A stretch of 64,000 nucleotides of DNA from Lindgomyces ingoldianus (lineage: Eukaryota > Ascomycota > Dothideomycetes > Pleosporales > Lindgomycetaceae). The notes under the pieces were generated by a model. That model worked only from the letters and a program-made list of their open reading frames with translations, had not been told where the DNA came from and searched no databases. Made by a program: the position numbers and the translations under genes. The stretch is from contig NW_022985194.1 in the NCBI RefSeq assembly GCF_010093535.1, positions 439,638 through 503,637 on the forward strand, written 5' to 3'. Position 1 is the stretch's first letter; every line of letters begins with the position of its first letter. Shown here piece by piece: positions 22,704 through 32,508 of this stretch.

Positions 22704-25499
22704 CTATTTATCCTTAAAGGCTCTGTTAAGACCCCTATTAAAATTACTATTAATTAGATTGTTAACTAAACCCCTAGGGTTGCTATAGGTTGTGCTCTTA
22801 ACTATTTCCGCAAATTCTGTCACATTAATATAACGCAACTCCTCTGCGCTAATGCTTGCTAGATTAGTTACATCTAGTGCTAGTATATAATTACTAGATA
22901 TAACATTACTAATGTTAAAGTCTGCAACCTTTAACGTTAACAACTTAATACCACCAGCAATAATATCAGGGCTTATAATAGGCTAAGGGAGCCCTCAGTT
23001 AATCTGACTAGTTAAGCGCTCACAGCGCCCACAACTTAGCAGATAAATAGCAAGGGCAAATGTCTCTAGCTTAACGTTGCGCCGCGTATGCTTGTTCTTG
23101 CTCTTCTCCCTAAAGGCGCCCTCTATTAGCGCACAGAGTTGCATATAGAACTGGCAAGACAGTGTAAGATGACTAAAGGTAAAGTTTACGTTGTAAGTCC
23201 TGTTCTTAAAGTGCTGCATGTTGAGCTTATACGCGCAGTTTACAAGCTTAAGCACAATATTAACTGCTTAGAAGGTGTCCGGCTTCCTGTGTACGTTAAC
23301 TAACCCAGAGGCAAGTATAGACTGCTGAAGCGTTGGAGTCGACACCCTATCTAAGACTAACCAGCGGAGGTGTAGCAGCTCAGTACTGTAGCGCTCCTGA
23401 CCAGATCTAAAGAAGAATACAGCTAATAGATTAATTAAGTAACAAATAATTCTAATATCACTAAACTTAACTGCATGCTGTAGAGTAAGAAACATCTTAA
23501 TCTCCTAAAGGAACTAACATGTTGTTGTCTAGTTGCCTTTAGAATTATTGCAGCCCTTTTACGCAGTAAGTGTAAAGACCTTCTTACGTATCTACTTAAG
23601 CAACTTAATGTACTGGTTAGGCAAGAGCTAACTAATGGCCTTATTATAGAGACCCCGCTAGTATTGCTAGACATCTGCTGCATGGATATCTGGCACCTGG
23701 CCTCAGAGATATCCACTGTTGCCTATCTCCTAGTAGAACAACGCAACTATTTAGGCGCCCTAGCTCAGATGTATCAGCGGCACAGCTATATAATACTTAA
23801 CATTGCCCTGATTGATACCAGCACGGTTTAAGCGCATAATATCATGTAGAAGATTGCTAGAAAAGTCTGTACCTTTAGGCGTATTAAAGTGCGTACGAAC
23901 AATCATGTAAGTAAGTGCCTAAAGGATATGAAAATACGCGGGCGGTCTAATCATCTAATCCCTCCTGTTGTATGGCTAGGACGCGCCGCGCTGCTCTTTC
24001 TTAAGACTGCGTATAAACTCAGCAGTTTTCTGGTCGCCCTATACTATCCACAGCCGCGTTTTAAAGCTTAGCTCTTCTAGATCTGCAGAAATATTTAACT
24101 GCTAGAGCTAAATATTATTATGCACTTTGTAGGTCTTATTAATAACGCCCTTGTTAAAGAATATTGCTTCTAGATGATTCACCTAGCTAGGTTCTTCGCA
24201 CAGCAGGACTTTAACAGCTGGCATTGACGGCAACTGGTCCTCTGAGCTAACAAAGACCCCTGATACAGCAGCACTGTGGATGGCAGCTACAGCGCGCGAC
24301 ATATGGCACAATGTAATTTGCTTGCTTATATAGTCCTAAATCATGCCAGGCGCCATACAGATCTAATCAGGCTGCAATGCTATGCTAAGATTAAACATAG
24401 ACTAGGTTAAACTATCCTTAGGGATCTATAGACATCTTATAATAAGCGCTGTCGTTAGGTTCTGCTAGATAGCTGTTGCAACGCCTACAGCGTGGTTGTA
24501 AGTCTAGTTAGTAAAGTTATAATTGTTATACATAATTATTAACTAAGGATTATGCGCAAGACCTAGCAGCCTAGCATTAGGTAAGACACAAGCTATATAA
24601 CATAATATTATAACTTATAAGCTTTTTGTATAGTCTGCTATTTTATTAACCTCCTAGTTTATAATCTTATATAAGTTATAAACACCTAAGCCTAACAACG
24701 TCTCTACAACGCGCTGTTTTGTACCACTACTATGCAAATATAGACCTAGTAGGCGGGCAAGGTAGTTGCATCTCTTCCAGGCCTGGCAACGTAAGATGAT
24801 AGAAGTAATTAGATACGCCTTACTATCCTGCAAACTCTTAGCCTTGCTGTAACTGCCCTAAGCACTCTGCTTATTCTATAAAAGTCCCTTAATAAACCTG
24901 CTCTAATTTAGAGCCTAATTAGCTATAATTAACCCTAACCTAGCAAAATTAACCTTATCTAGCCTAGAGGCTGTATTATACTAGTTAAAGAACTTCTGCC
25001 TAACAAGACTGTTAAGTTCTTTTATAAACGCAATAAAACTAGGGACACTAGTAGCCTTGTTATCTCCACTTAACGCTACATAAACGTTTAGCTGTTCTAG
25101 TGCTAATTAAAGAATTATCCTGCGTCTACTAGGCAGTAGGGCCTTTAACAACAGCAGGTCTTGCAAATACAACTTAACAAATTCACCTATTAGCATCCGC
25201 AGCTTATCTATTAACGCTAGGACCTACTCCAGTTTCCTTAATCTCAGGGTGTAAATAGGTGCGGACGACCAGACGCGCTAAGTAGACGCGCCTGCTACTT
25301 GTGGAGTTGCAAAGGGATAAGTTGTTAGAACTAGGGCCTAAGGCTTAGCAGCAACCACAAACAAAGGCAAGGAGGACATAGGAGGAGGTGACAATAGAGG
25401 TGATAATAGAGGAGGTAGTAGCTCATCTGCTAGAGGAAGATGAGAGGGTTGTGGACGCTGGCGCGGACGCGGGGTAGGACTAGTGGACTTATTGGCCAT
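22704..25499 (-). pseudogene. DUF6589-like protein relic (candidate transposase)
   Basis: One reverse-strand frame of 932 codons runs from the ATG at 25499 to the TAA at 22704; its stops are essentially all TAG/TAA. The start MANKSTSPTPRPRQRPQ is followed by a Pro-rich stretch. The middle reads AYLITSIILRCQAWKRCNYL, then LGLYLHSSGTKQRVVETLLG and INxEVNKIADYTKSL. Next come IMYNNYNFTN and LWIVQGDQKTAEFIRSLK. The pattern of a conserved helical block, a YDNFN-like motif and a GDQ motif is what I associate with Pfam DUF6589, a fungal family of unknown function. The C-terminal block NMQHFKNRTYNVNFTFSHL fits the family's end. Its place in a TIR element with a target duplication suggests it could be the mobilising enzyme. 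Family assignment is from memory. Confidence 0.6.
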
Positions 25500-25651
25500 T
25501 TTGTACAGTAAACAACGTGCAAAACGCGTAACAATTTAATAGATAATAGCAAGAAGTTGCGTAGCTGTTAGCCTAAAGTTTAGAGATGTTTAGAGAGGAG
25601 GAAGGATGCGTAAATATTAATACAATGCATCCTTATATAAAAAGCGAGCAC

Positions 25652-25863
25652 TGAAATTAGTTGTCTATACAATTAATTACTAAAGTCCCTCAGACGGCTG
25701 GGGAGAGAAGCTAAATCTAGCATCCTTATTGGCCAGAAAGATAGCGTGAGCGCCACCGGCGCGACTAGCATGGGTTTATGTTGACTAGCAAGGGTATCAG
25801 GGGCTCTGCCCCTGTCGGGGCTTCGCCCCTTCTCTCCCCAATCGGCTGAGCTAGCTGAGATAA
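25652..25863 (-). repeat. Right terminal and subterminal inverted repeats, with GC hairpins
   Basis: This contains the 56-bp subterminal repeat (25652-25707) and the outer 21-bp repeat (25843-25863), inverted relative to the left end. The spacer holds two adjacent GC-rich hairpins at about 25799-25830 (GGGGCTCTGCCCC and CGGGGCTTCGCCCCT) that are absent from the left end. Confidence 0.85.
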
Positions 25864-25871
25864 CGAAGGTG

Positions 25872-27045
25872 GAAAGGCTCGACATGTTTTAGTGACACAG
25901 CTGTCGTACGGTCAAACAACCAATAGCTCCTTACATGAGCGCAGCAATCTTTAGGGTTGTAGAGATGTGTTCCAGTTTGACCTCTGAGGGTCATGAGGAG
26001 TTTGGATCGTTCATGTTCGTGAGGAATGAGCACTAGCAGAGCCGTGATGGTGGCTATGCTTGGCAAGGCACTACACTACCTAGGATTGCATGCCGTCTTC
26101 TTGTTACCGGAAGCGATCCTTATATCTCTTCGCGCCGCCATCCATTCCAGACGATTATGGCAACCCTATAGCCGGAGCGGGTCGGCCGTCCTCCCTGCTA
26201 ATGTGATCGAATATTCGATCGCTTCTTTCGAGACATGATCTTGGCAAATCTTTACGCTTAAATGTAGTTGTCCATCTTGCTACTGATCTAGAAGCTTCGC
26301 CCTTGCGCAGTCGCAAATTACCTGGCTATATACAGTATTCACGCTTACCCTCCGGCCTCTCTATTAAATAGACATATAATAATATAAAATACTTAGTCAC
26401 CTGCACATAAACCATCCATAGAACCGTAAGCGATCCTCTGAGGTAACCAAATAGCTAACGTGCCCCACCAGGTTCTCACCAAAAATCATGAAAATCTCAG
26501 CACGATATCTCAACCACCGCTTAATAATAACTTCTAAAAACTCATATTTAAGCTTATGTAGAATTACAGGACTGTCTGCTAAATCTCGCAAGCTACTTGA
26601 GAGACACGTAGGAAATTATTTCCAAAGGGAGGGGTACTCTTACTCGCCGTCAGAGCTTGATACGTAGATTCTTCTTATTGGTCGCGAGTCGCACAAACGG
26701 GATGCCCGAGCCACAGCTATGCAGGTCGCAGGAGGTGGCGAGAATCCTGAAGTTTGGTCGTTTCGGTCAATAGAGGTAATTAGAATAGTCCAGAGAAAGC
26801 CCCAGCCACCCGGCCAATGATATACTTCAGCACCGAGCCGGAGCGTGTCGACTACCAGGTTTCTATTCGCTCTCATCGCCCAACTTCGATTCCAATTCCT
26901 TCTGGTCTCTTAGTCTCGACGGTTCGCCTCTGTGCGAGCAATACTACCCTTCTCGATCTGGATATTTCCCTGAACTCACACCCTTACTCATTCATGCCTG
27001 GACCACATTCCGACGCAATTCAGATCACGGCGGTCGAAAACAACC
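25872..27045. other. Intergenic, upstream of the HET gene
   Basis: No supported gene. Short frames near 25851-26238 and 26640-26876 show no motif. The last 300 bp are the presumed HET promoter and leader. Confidence 0.5.
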
Positions 27046-27840
27046 ATGGCCAGCAAGCTTTGCGACCGCTGTTCTCCTCTCGGACTCAGTGTGGAGAAAT
27101 TCCTGGTTAGGGACGACAGATCGTCGGGCTCTAGACATTCAGTCCGGTCGCTGCAACTGGCGAATGAGCGATATTTCCTCGGGTCGCTGGAACAAATCAG
27201 AGAGACAGTCGCAACTTGTCAGCTGTGCGCACTTGTTTCCCATGCAGTACCCGATCCGCCACCACCTCACACCAATGGTGCAGTATGTCACCTCATCTGG
27301 GAGATTGATGGCCGCACATCGGTGGACACAGAAGCCAGGGGAGAGAAGTGCACTCGCCGACTAAGAGTTTGCTGGAATCATCCAAACCTCGAGCAGTGCG
27401 AGTCTTATTTGGTCCTTGCAGCGCCAGCGAGGTACGACAACTCTGATGTCAACTACCGTGGCTTCTTGAACAACGAAACCGAGTTCCTTGGAAGGCGCCT
27501 CGGTCGCACAGAAAACAAGAGAAACTTCATCCGGGAGCTCGTGAGGCTGTGCGAGAGATATCACGGCTATCGCTGCACGAGAAAACTCGGGATTGAGGAT
27601 GACTTCCATGTGACTCTGATGGAACCCTACTTCGGAGTCATCGACATTGAAAACGACAGTCTTGTCCCTTTGCCATTCAAGGAAAATGGCGACCAGCTCG
27701 AGTTCGAGTCTTACGCGACAGTGAGCTACGTCTGGGGCGAGAGTGATAGCCGCCAACACACCACGAGGATGGCAAACATCCAGAGTCGACGCAAGTCTGG
27801 TGGCTTGGCATCAGTCATCGGGACGCTAGAACAAATATAA

Positions 27841-28873
27841 TCTGTGTTAAATAGGCTCTTTTAGCTAGCTGCTTATAGTATAAGCACTTAAGTAGCAAGA
27901 GTAAGAGTAGTGTACAGNNNNNNNNNNNNNNNNNNNNNNNNNNNNNNNNNNNNNNNNNNNNNNNNNNNNNNNNNNNNNNNNNNNNNNNNNNNNNNNNNNN
28001 NNNNNNNNNNNNNNNNNNNNNNNNNNNNNNNNNNNNNNNNNNNNNNNNNNNNNNNNNNNNNNNNNNNNNNNNNNNNNNNNNNNNNNNNNNNNNNNNNNNN
28101 NNNNNNNNNNNNNNNNNNNNNNNNNNNNNNNNNNNNNNNNNNNNNNNNNNNNNNNNNNNNNNNNNNNNNNNNNNNNNNNNNNNNNNNNNNNNNNNNNNNN
28201 NNNNNNNNNNNNNNNNNNNNNNNNNNNNNNNNNNNNNNNNNNNNNNNNNNNNNNNNNNNNNNNNNNNNNNNNNNNNNNNNNNNNNNNNNNNNNNNNNNNN
28301 NNNNNNNNNNNNNNNNNNNNNNNNNNNNNNNNNNNNNNNNNNNNNNNNNNNNNNNNNNNNNNNNNNNNNNNNNNNNNNNNNNNNNNNNNNNNNNNNNNNN
28401 NNNNNNNNNNNNNNNNNNNNNNNNNNNNNNNNNNNNNNNNNNCTAATAAGAGTTATAATATTGCTATAACTCTTAGGTTTTCTGCTGCCTTTTGTATAAG
28501 CAATTACTAGTAAGAGAGAATAGCAAATTATAACTTAAGGATAATATTAAGGGTAAAAAGTTAACTGTTTGCATAGGATCTAATACCCTAGCCCCCCCCC
28601 TCTCTAACGCGTTCTTGCTTATTGTACACAACAGAGTTTTTACTAATTGTTACTTAAAAACGCCCCCTTAAACGCCCTCCTAACGCTTGCCCATGGATGT
28701 CTAATTAGGTCCTATATTACTAGGAAAAATCGACTTTCTGAGACGTATTACAGACCGTAAGGGGACCTCTCTTAGTTGTACATTACGATTGACAGTCCTC
28801 TTACGTTTGTACGGCTCACGTGACCGTAACTATTCACTTTTCTGAGTCGTAGTACGTACGGTTGGAAGCGCTG
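27841..28873. mobile_element. hAT-family insertion remnant inside the HET gene, with gap
   Basis: AT-rich sequence surrounds the gap. The right end (about 28780-28873) ends GTACGTACGGTTGGAAGCGC followed by TG. It closely matches the right ends of the two elements at 53.3 and 55.4 kb, including the CTCACGTGACCGTAAC-type subterminal block. The matching left end is not visible before the gap. The insertion may therefore be composite or deleted. Confidence 0.6.
27918..28442. other. Assembly gap (525 N)
   Basis: An unbroken run of 525 N inside the insertion in the HET gene. Any frame drawn across it is meaningless. Confidence 0.99.
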
Positions 28874-30623
28874 TACGGGAACGCCATCTTCACCCTCTGT
28901 GCCGCAGATGGTCTAGATGCTAGAACTGGCTTACTCGCCCTGGACGAAGATCATCAGCCAGCGCAGTGGATCGCAAACTGCGCCGGCGGGGCTCACTTGC
29001 TACTTCATCGCCCCCCAGAGGTCAGCATTGAGGCATCTCAATGGAACGAGCGAGCGTGGACGTTCCAGGAGCGCCTCCTTTCAAAACGTTGCCTGATCTT
29101 CACAGGCGGGCGCGTCTACTTCCAGTGTCGCTCGACGGGGGTGTCGGAAGACATCTTCGCGGACCGCTGCGGCAAAGGCTGGTCCTTGGATTTGCTGCGC
29201 TCTCCACTCCAGATGCTGTCCCAGCTCAAGCTCAGAGCCGTGTGGTTCTACGCCCATTGTGTCTCTTTGTATACACTGCGAGAACTTTATGAACCATTCG
29301 ACATCCTCTCGGCATTCAGTGGCATGTGCAAGCTCATGGAATACACTATGCACTCGCCGTTCATTTTCGGTCTTCCCACATCTCACTTCGACTTCGCCCT
29401 CCTCTGGCAGCCGATTGGCCGATCGTCGAGACTCAACAAGCCAAAGCGTTCGGACGAACAGAAGTACAAGGACATGAAGTTTCCAAGCTGGTCATGGTGC
29501 GGATGGGAGAGCGACGGGATTAAATATGCTCCAGAGATGGTTGATGGCTGTCTGACTGACATCCGTGCATGGCTCTTGGACCACACATGGATCGACTGGC
29601 ACATAAGAGACGGCCATGGGACCCTCCGGCGCGTTTGGGACATGTCCTCGGCTAAAGAAGACGAAAGCACGAGCGTAAGGTGGAAAGGTTACAAGGTTCC
29701 CAGCAATGAGACTTTGGAGGACGATTCTGACCACGAATGGTCGCTGGTGCTATCGTCGCCGTCGCCAACGGACCATTCAGACGCAGTCACTCCAGCCAAC
29801 CGAATTCTCAGAGGGCCCCCCCCCCGTACCCACTCCAGTGATCCGAATGACTTCAAATACTGTATCAACTCCTAAACCTAAGCACATGAGAAAAGGAAAA
29901 AAGGGTAAACGAACGAAGCCAAGGGAAGAGAGCTACTCAGAGCGCTCTCACTGGGACGTCAAAAATTACGCGATCCACAGACACGATAATTATGGTCGCC
30001 TTCGCCAGGTGGGGGGGATGTCTGCCAGTTTAGACAAGCCGAGAGAGGATTTCACCTTGACTCTACCGGAGGATCCATACCACGTCCGCAAGACCTCGGT
30101 GAGTCACAGGACCGGCTCCTATCACGAATTTCCCGACCAGATCTTTTTGCAATTCTTCACTTGGCAGGCGTCGTTCCACGTCGTGCCCATCACGACGGAG
30201 ACTATGGACTCTGCAGGCCATGTCGGCGGCTGCCTCGGACCGGGGCTGCGACGCTGCCACATCATGGACCGGCGCGGAGATAAGTGCGGCTCCATCGTCG
30301 TCAACGCAGAGTGGCTCCTGAGGCAGCAGAGGGGCGGGGTTATCGAGAACAGCGCCATGAATGGCCCAGAAGACAAGACTGAGAAGACCGAATTCGAGTT
30401 CATTGCCATTTCGGAGGCAAAGGCCTTTACGAAGGAGGAGTTTCCAGACTGGACGCACTACATCCCCAAGGAGAGAGTCGAGTCGGAGTGGGATCTGTTC
30501 TTTGTGCTCCTCGTCGAGCACTTTCCTATCGAAGGGTTTTATCGCCGTGTTGCTCTCGGGAAGGTGTTCAAGGCTGCATTTGCTCTGTCGGATGATGAGT
30601 GGAAAGAGGTTATACTTGGATGA

Positions 30624-32193
30624 GAATCTGACTATTCCTTTGCCATGTCTACCATAATCGCCAGGACCCCGTCATAATAAGATCGATCGATCCGTCCAGC
30701 ATCGCCGGACAAGAATCCTCCACCACGGCTTCCCAAGTAGTTGTGGGTACCCTACCCTATGTGCCCGAGAAATCACGGAAATGTAAGGGGCTGCGCGAGG
30801 ATGCTGATGCCAAGTAACGGAAGTTGTATTCGATGAGGGAACAAAGGCGGATTCGGCGCTCGAGGGCGAGGCGGTAGTGTAGAGCTGTGTTTCGCCGGAG
30901 GCTATCGAAGTCATCTGCGTTGGACCGTATCTCGAAATTGTACGATGGCTGTGTTGAGCGGTTTTGACGCTGAGACGCATTCGCTGACTAAACAATCGCC
31001 GGCTGATTATCAACACTGCTCCCAATTCTGAGCCGGATTTACTTATGTTCCGAGCACCTGTGCGATCCGCATAGCCACAGATCTTACAGTAAATTACCCG
31101 CAGATGATGAGGTGCGACGTGCGGAGTCATCTCGCATTAGCTAGGATTGGAGTCTCGCTTCCGCTGGAGGTACTAAATGACGTGGCGACCCTGCATGAAT
31201 TTGCCCGCGACAACGCGCACAAGGCTGATGATGGCTTCCTAGCATCAGAGGGAGGTTTTGAGGCTAGGATAAGGCTGTTTTACAAGAATCTAGAGCGAAA
31301 AAAAGCTTAACATTGGTACTGTAGGGAGAGAAGTCTGTTACGCTACAAAAGAAGACGTTGTATAAATTAGACTTAGAGACAACAATATAAACGTAATTTT
31401 TAGGGAAGAGTAAATCACAAATGTTTAGAATTAGCTACAGTAGATTACTTTCATAGAATTATAGCAGTACTTGTTATGTATATAGGCTTTCCAGCTGCTG
31501 AAAGTCAAAGTACTCCTCATTTGTCTCGCCACACAGGGTGTCTCGCTACGCAAGGATGCACGTCCTTATCTCATGAATCAGCCCCTCGACCCAGAGTCCC
31601 TGCCACAATGGACGTGGCTACATTTCTTACTGAGGACGATCGGTACCAGTATCCTCTGATCCTTATTCAGCCTCGGGCTTTCTTGGCGAGGTTATTTGTA
31701 GCTTCGTTTCGACGAGCACACATTACATGGAACAATTACAGTAGAGGAGTTGGTCTCCTTGAACTTTTTTCCAGATGGCAATAAATGAGAGGCGAGAAAC
31801 TGTATATTAGAAGAAGTCGCACCGTACATCTTACAAGCAAAGGTGAGAGCCCAGCCGCGCACATTTGAGAATAGGTATGTGCAAGTCCTCACGAGTCCTT
31901 TGCGTAATGCACCACACAGCACACTACCCATCGGGCTTGAGCTAGTATGATATCACACATGCCAAAGTAGGTACCCCAGATGGCTTAGCTAGCGCCTAAT
32001 TCGACCTAAGCCTCCCCTGAATGCGGTGCAGAAGGAGAAGTAACAACAATGCTTCCTTCTCTTGAAGGAGGGAGAGAGTGCTCATCTTCAACACTGAGCT
32101 CAGGCATAGGGACGGGAAGGCGACGTCCAAGGTGTAGATGTTGAACTAGGATTACCTGAGCTCTAAAAACCGCTTGGAACCTCAATAAAGTAG
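30624..32193. other. Mostly intergenic
   Basis: Apart from the short fragment at 31104-31310 I see no supported gene. Frames at 31476-31784 and 31692-31931 overlap on opposite strands with no motif. Confidence 0.4.
31104..31310 (+). CDS. Hypothetical protein fragment
   Basis: A 68-codon frame reads MMRCDVRSHLALARIGVSLP and then DDGFLASEGGFEARIRLFYK before ending NLERKKA. Composition and lack of bias suggest real protein, perhaps the last exon of a gene with an acceptor CAG just before the ATG (31101-31103). No upstream exon could be joined confidently and I do not recognise the family. Confidence 0.3.
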   Translation: MMRCDVRSHLALARIGVSLPLEVLNDVATLHEFARDNAHKADDGFLASEGGFEARIRLFYKNLERKKA

Positions 32194-32508
32194 TTACATA
32201 CTCCGATAAATCTCAATACTTTCAGAAGTAGAAGTAGAGGACCGAAATGGATATCTCTTTCGTTGGTATTGGAGTGCTGCAACGATAAGGGACCCTAAGG
32301 CGAGGCAGACAGATAGGACACCAAAAATAATTGTCTGGGTTGAAGCCCCCTCCGAGTTCGGTGTTTTGAAAAATGGATGAGTTTCTGGAAGAGTGCTGTT
32401 ACGTTGTCTTAGGTTTGGCAAGGCTCTAGCGGCGTCCAAGCACAAGTACGTGAGGAAATAGAGCAAAAACATGGTGAATAGAATGAATATAGGCCTTCGC
32501 AGCGACAT
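32194..32508 (-). CDS. Small two-span membrane protein
   Basis: The frame from the ATG at 32508 encodes 104 residues. An N-terminal hydrophobic span, FILFTMFLLYFLTYLCLDA (about residues 7-25), is followed by a polar loop with one N-glycosylation-type NST. A second span, IIFGVLSVCLALGSLIVAAL (about 64-83), precedes a basic/Ser-rich tail QYQRKRYPFRSS. The longer upstream frame has no such features, so I place the start at the methionine before the first span. Small membrane proteins of this layout are common and uncharacterised in ascomycetes. Likely in the endomembrane system. Confidence 0.5.
   Translation of the reverse strand: MSLRRPIFILFTMFLLYFLTYLCLDAARALPNLRQRNSTLPETHPFFKTPNSEGASTQTIIFGVLSVCLALGSLIVAALQYQRKRYPFRSSTSTSESIEIYRSM

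Larger units (their letters stand above)
15520..25863. mobile_element. 10.34-kb TIR element with helicase and DUF6589-like genes
   Basis: The outer ends are a perfect 21-bp inverted repeat (15520-15540 and 25843-25863) starting TTATCTCAGCTAGCTCAGCC. The 8 bp outside each end are identical: CGAAGGTG at 15512-15519 and 25864-25871, a target-site duplication. A second inverted pair of exactly 56 bp lies inside (15644-15699 and 25652-25707). Between the ends are two convergent long frames, a RecQ-like helicase (16466-19267) and a DUF6589-like protein (25499-22704). Their stops are nearly all TAG/TAA of RIP type. The middle (19.3-22.7 kb) holds tandem repeats and AT-rich DNA. An 8-bp duplication occurs in hAT, P and Zisupton-type elements, but the coding content fits none of those I can recognise. 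Superfamily unassigned. Confidence 0.85.
27046..30623 (+). pseudogene. HET-domain (heterokaryon incompatibility) gene, interrupted and frameshifted
   Basis: The start at 27046 (ACCATGG context) opens a 264-codon frame with Cys-rich MASKLCDRCSPLGLSVEKF and the HET signature YATVSYVWGE near 27715. The frame is lost at about 27825-27840 in an AT-rich insertion containing an assembly gap. It resumes at 28874 with LYGNAIFTLCAADG, WNERAWTFQERLLSKRCLIF and FPSWSWCGWES, all classical HET-protein blocks. Roughly 60 residues expected between, including the WIDSLCIxQ block, are not visible. At 29816-29825 a run of ten C breaks the frame. The next frame continues to 30623 with LQFFTWQASFHV, RRGDKCGSIVV and GFYRRVALGKVF, the usual C-terminus. 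HET proteins trigger incompatibility cell death. This allele appears inactive unless the C-run is a sequencing error and the insertion is a strain polymorphism. Confidence 0.82.

Noticed and set aside
25799..25842. GC hairpins read as a Helitron 3' end.
   Set aside because: They lie inside a TIR element with a perfect 8-bp duplication; Helitrons have no TIRs and no target duplication.
27910..28446. A 178-codon 'open frame' through the N run.
   Set aside because: It consists of unknown bases and has no meaning.
30063..30521. Reverse-strand frames of 95-152 codons.
   Set aside because: They are shadows of the HET C-terminal coding region on the forward strand.
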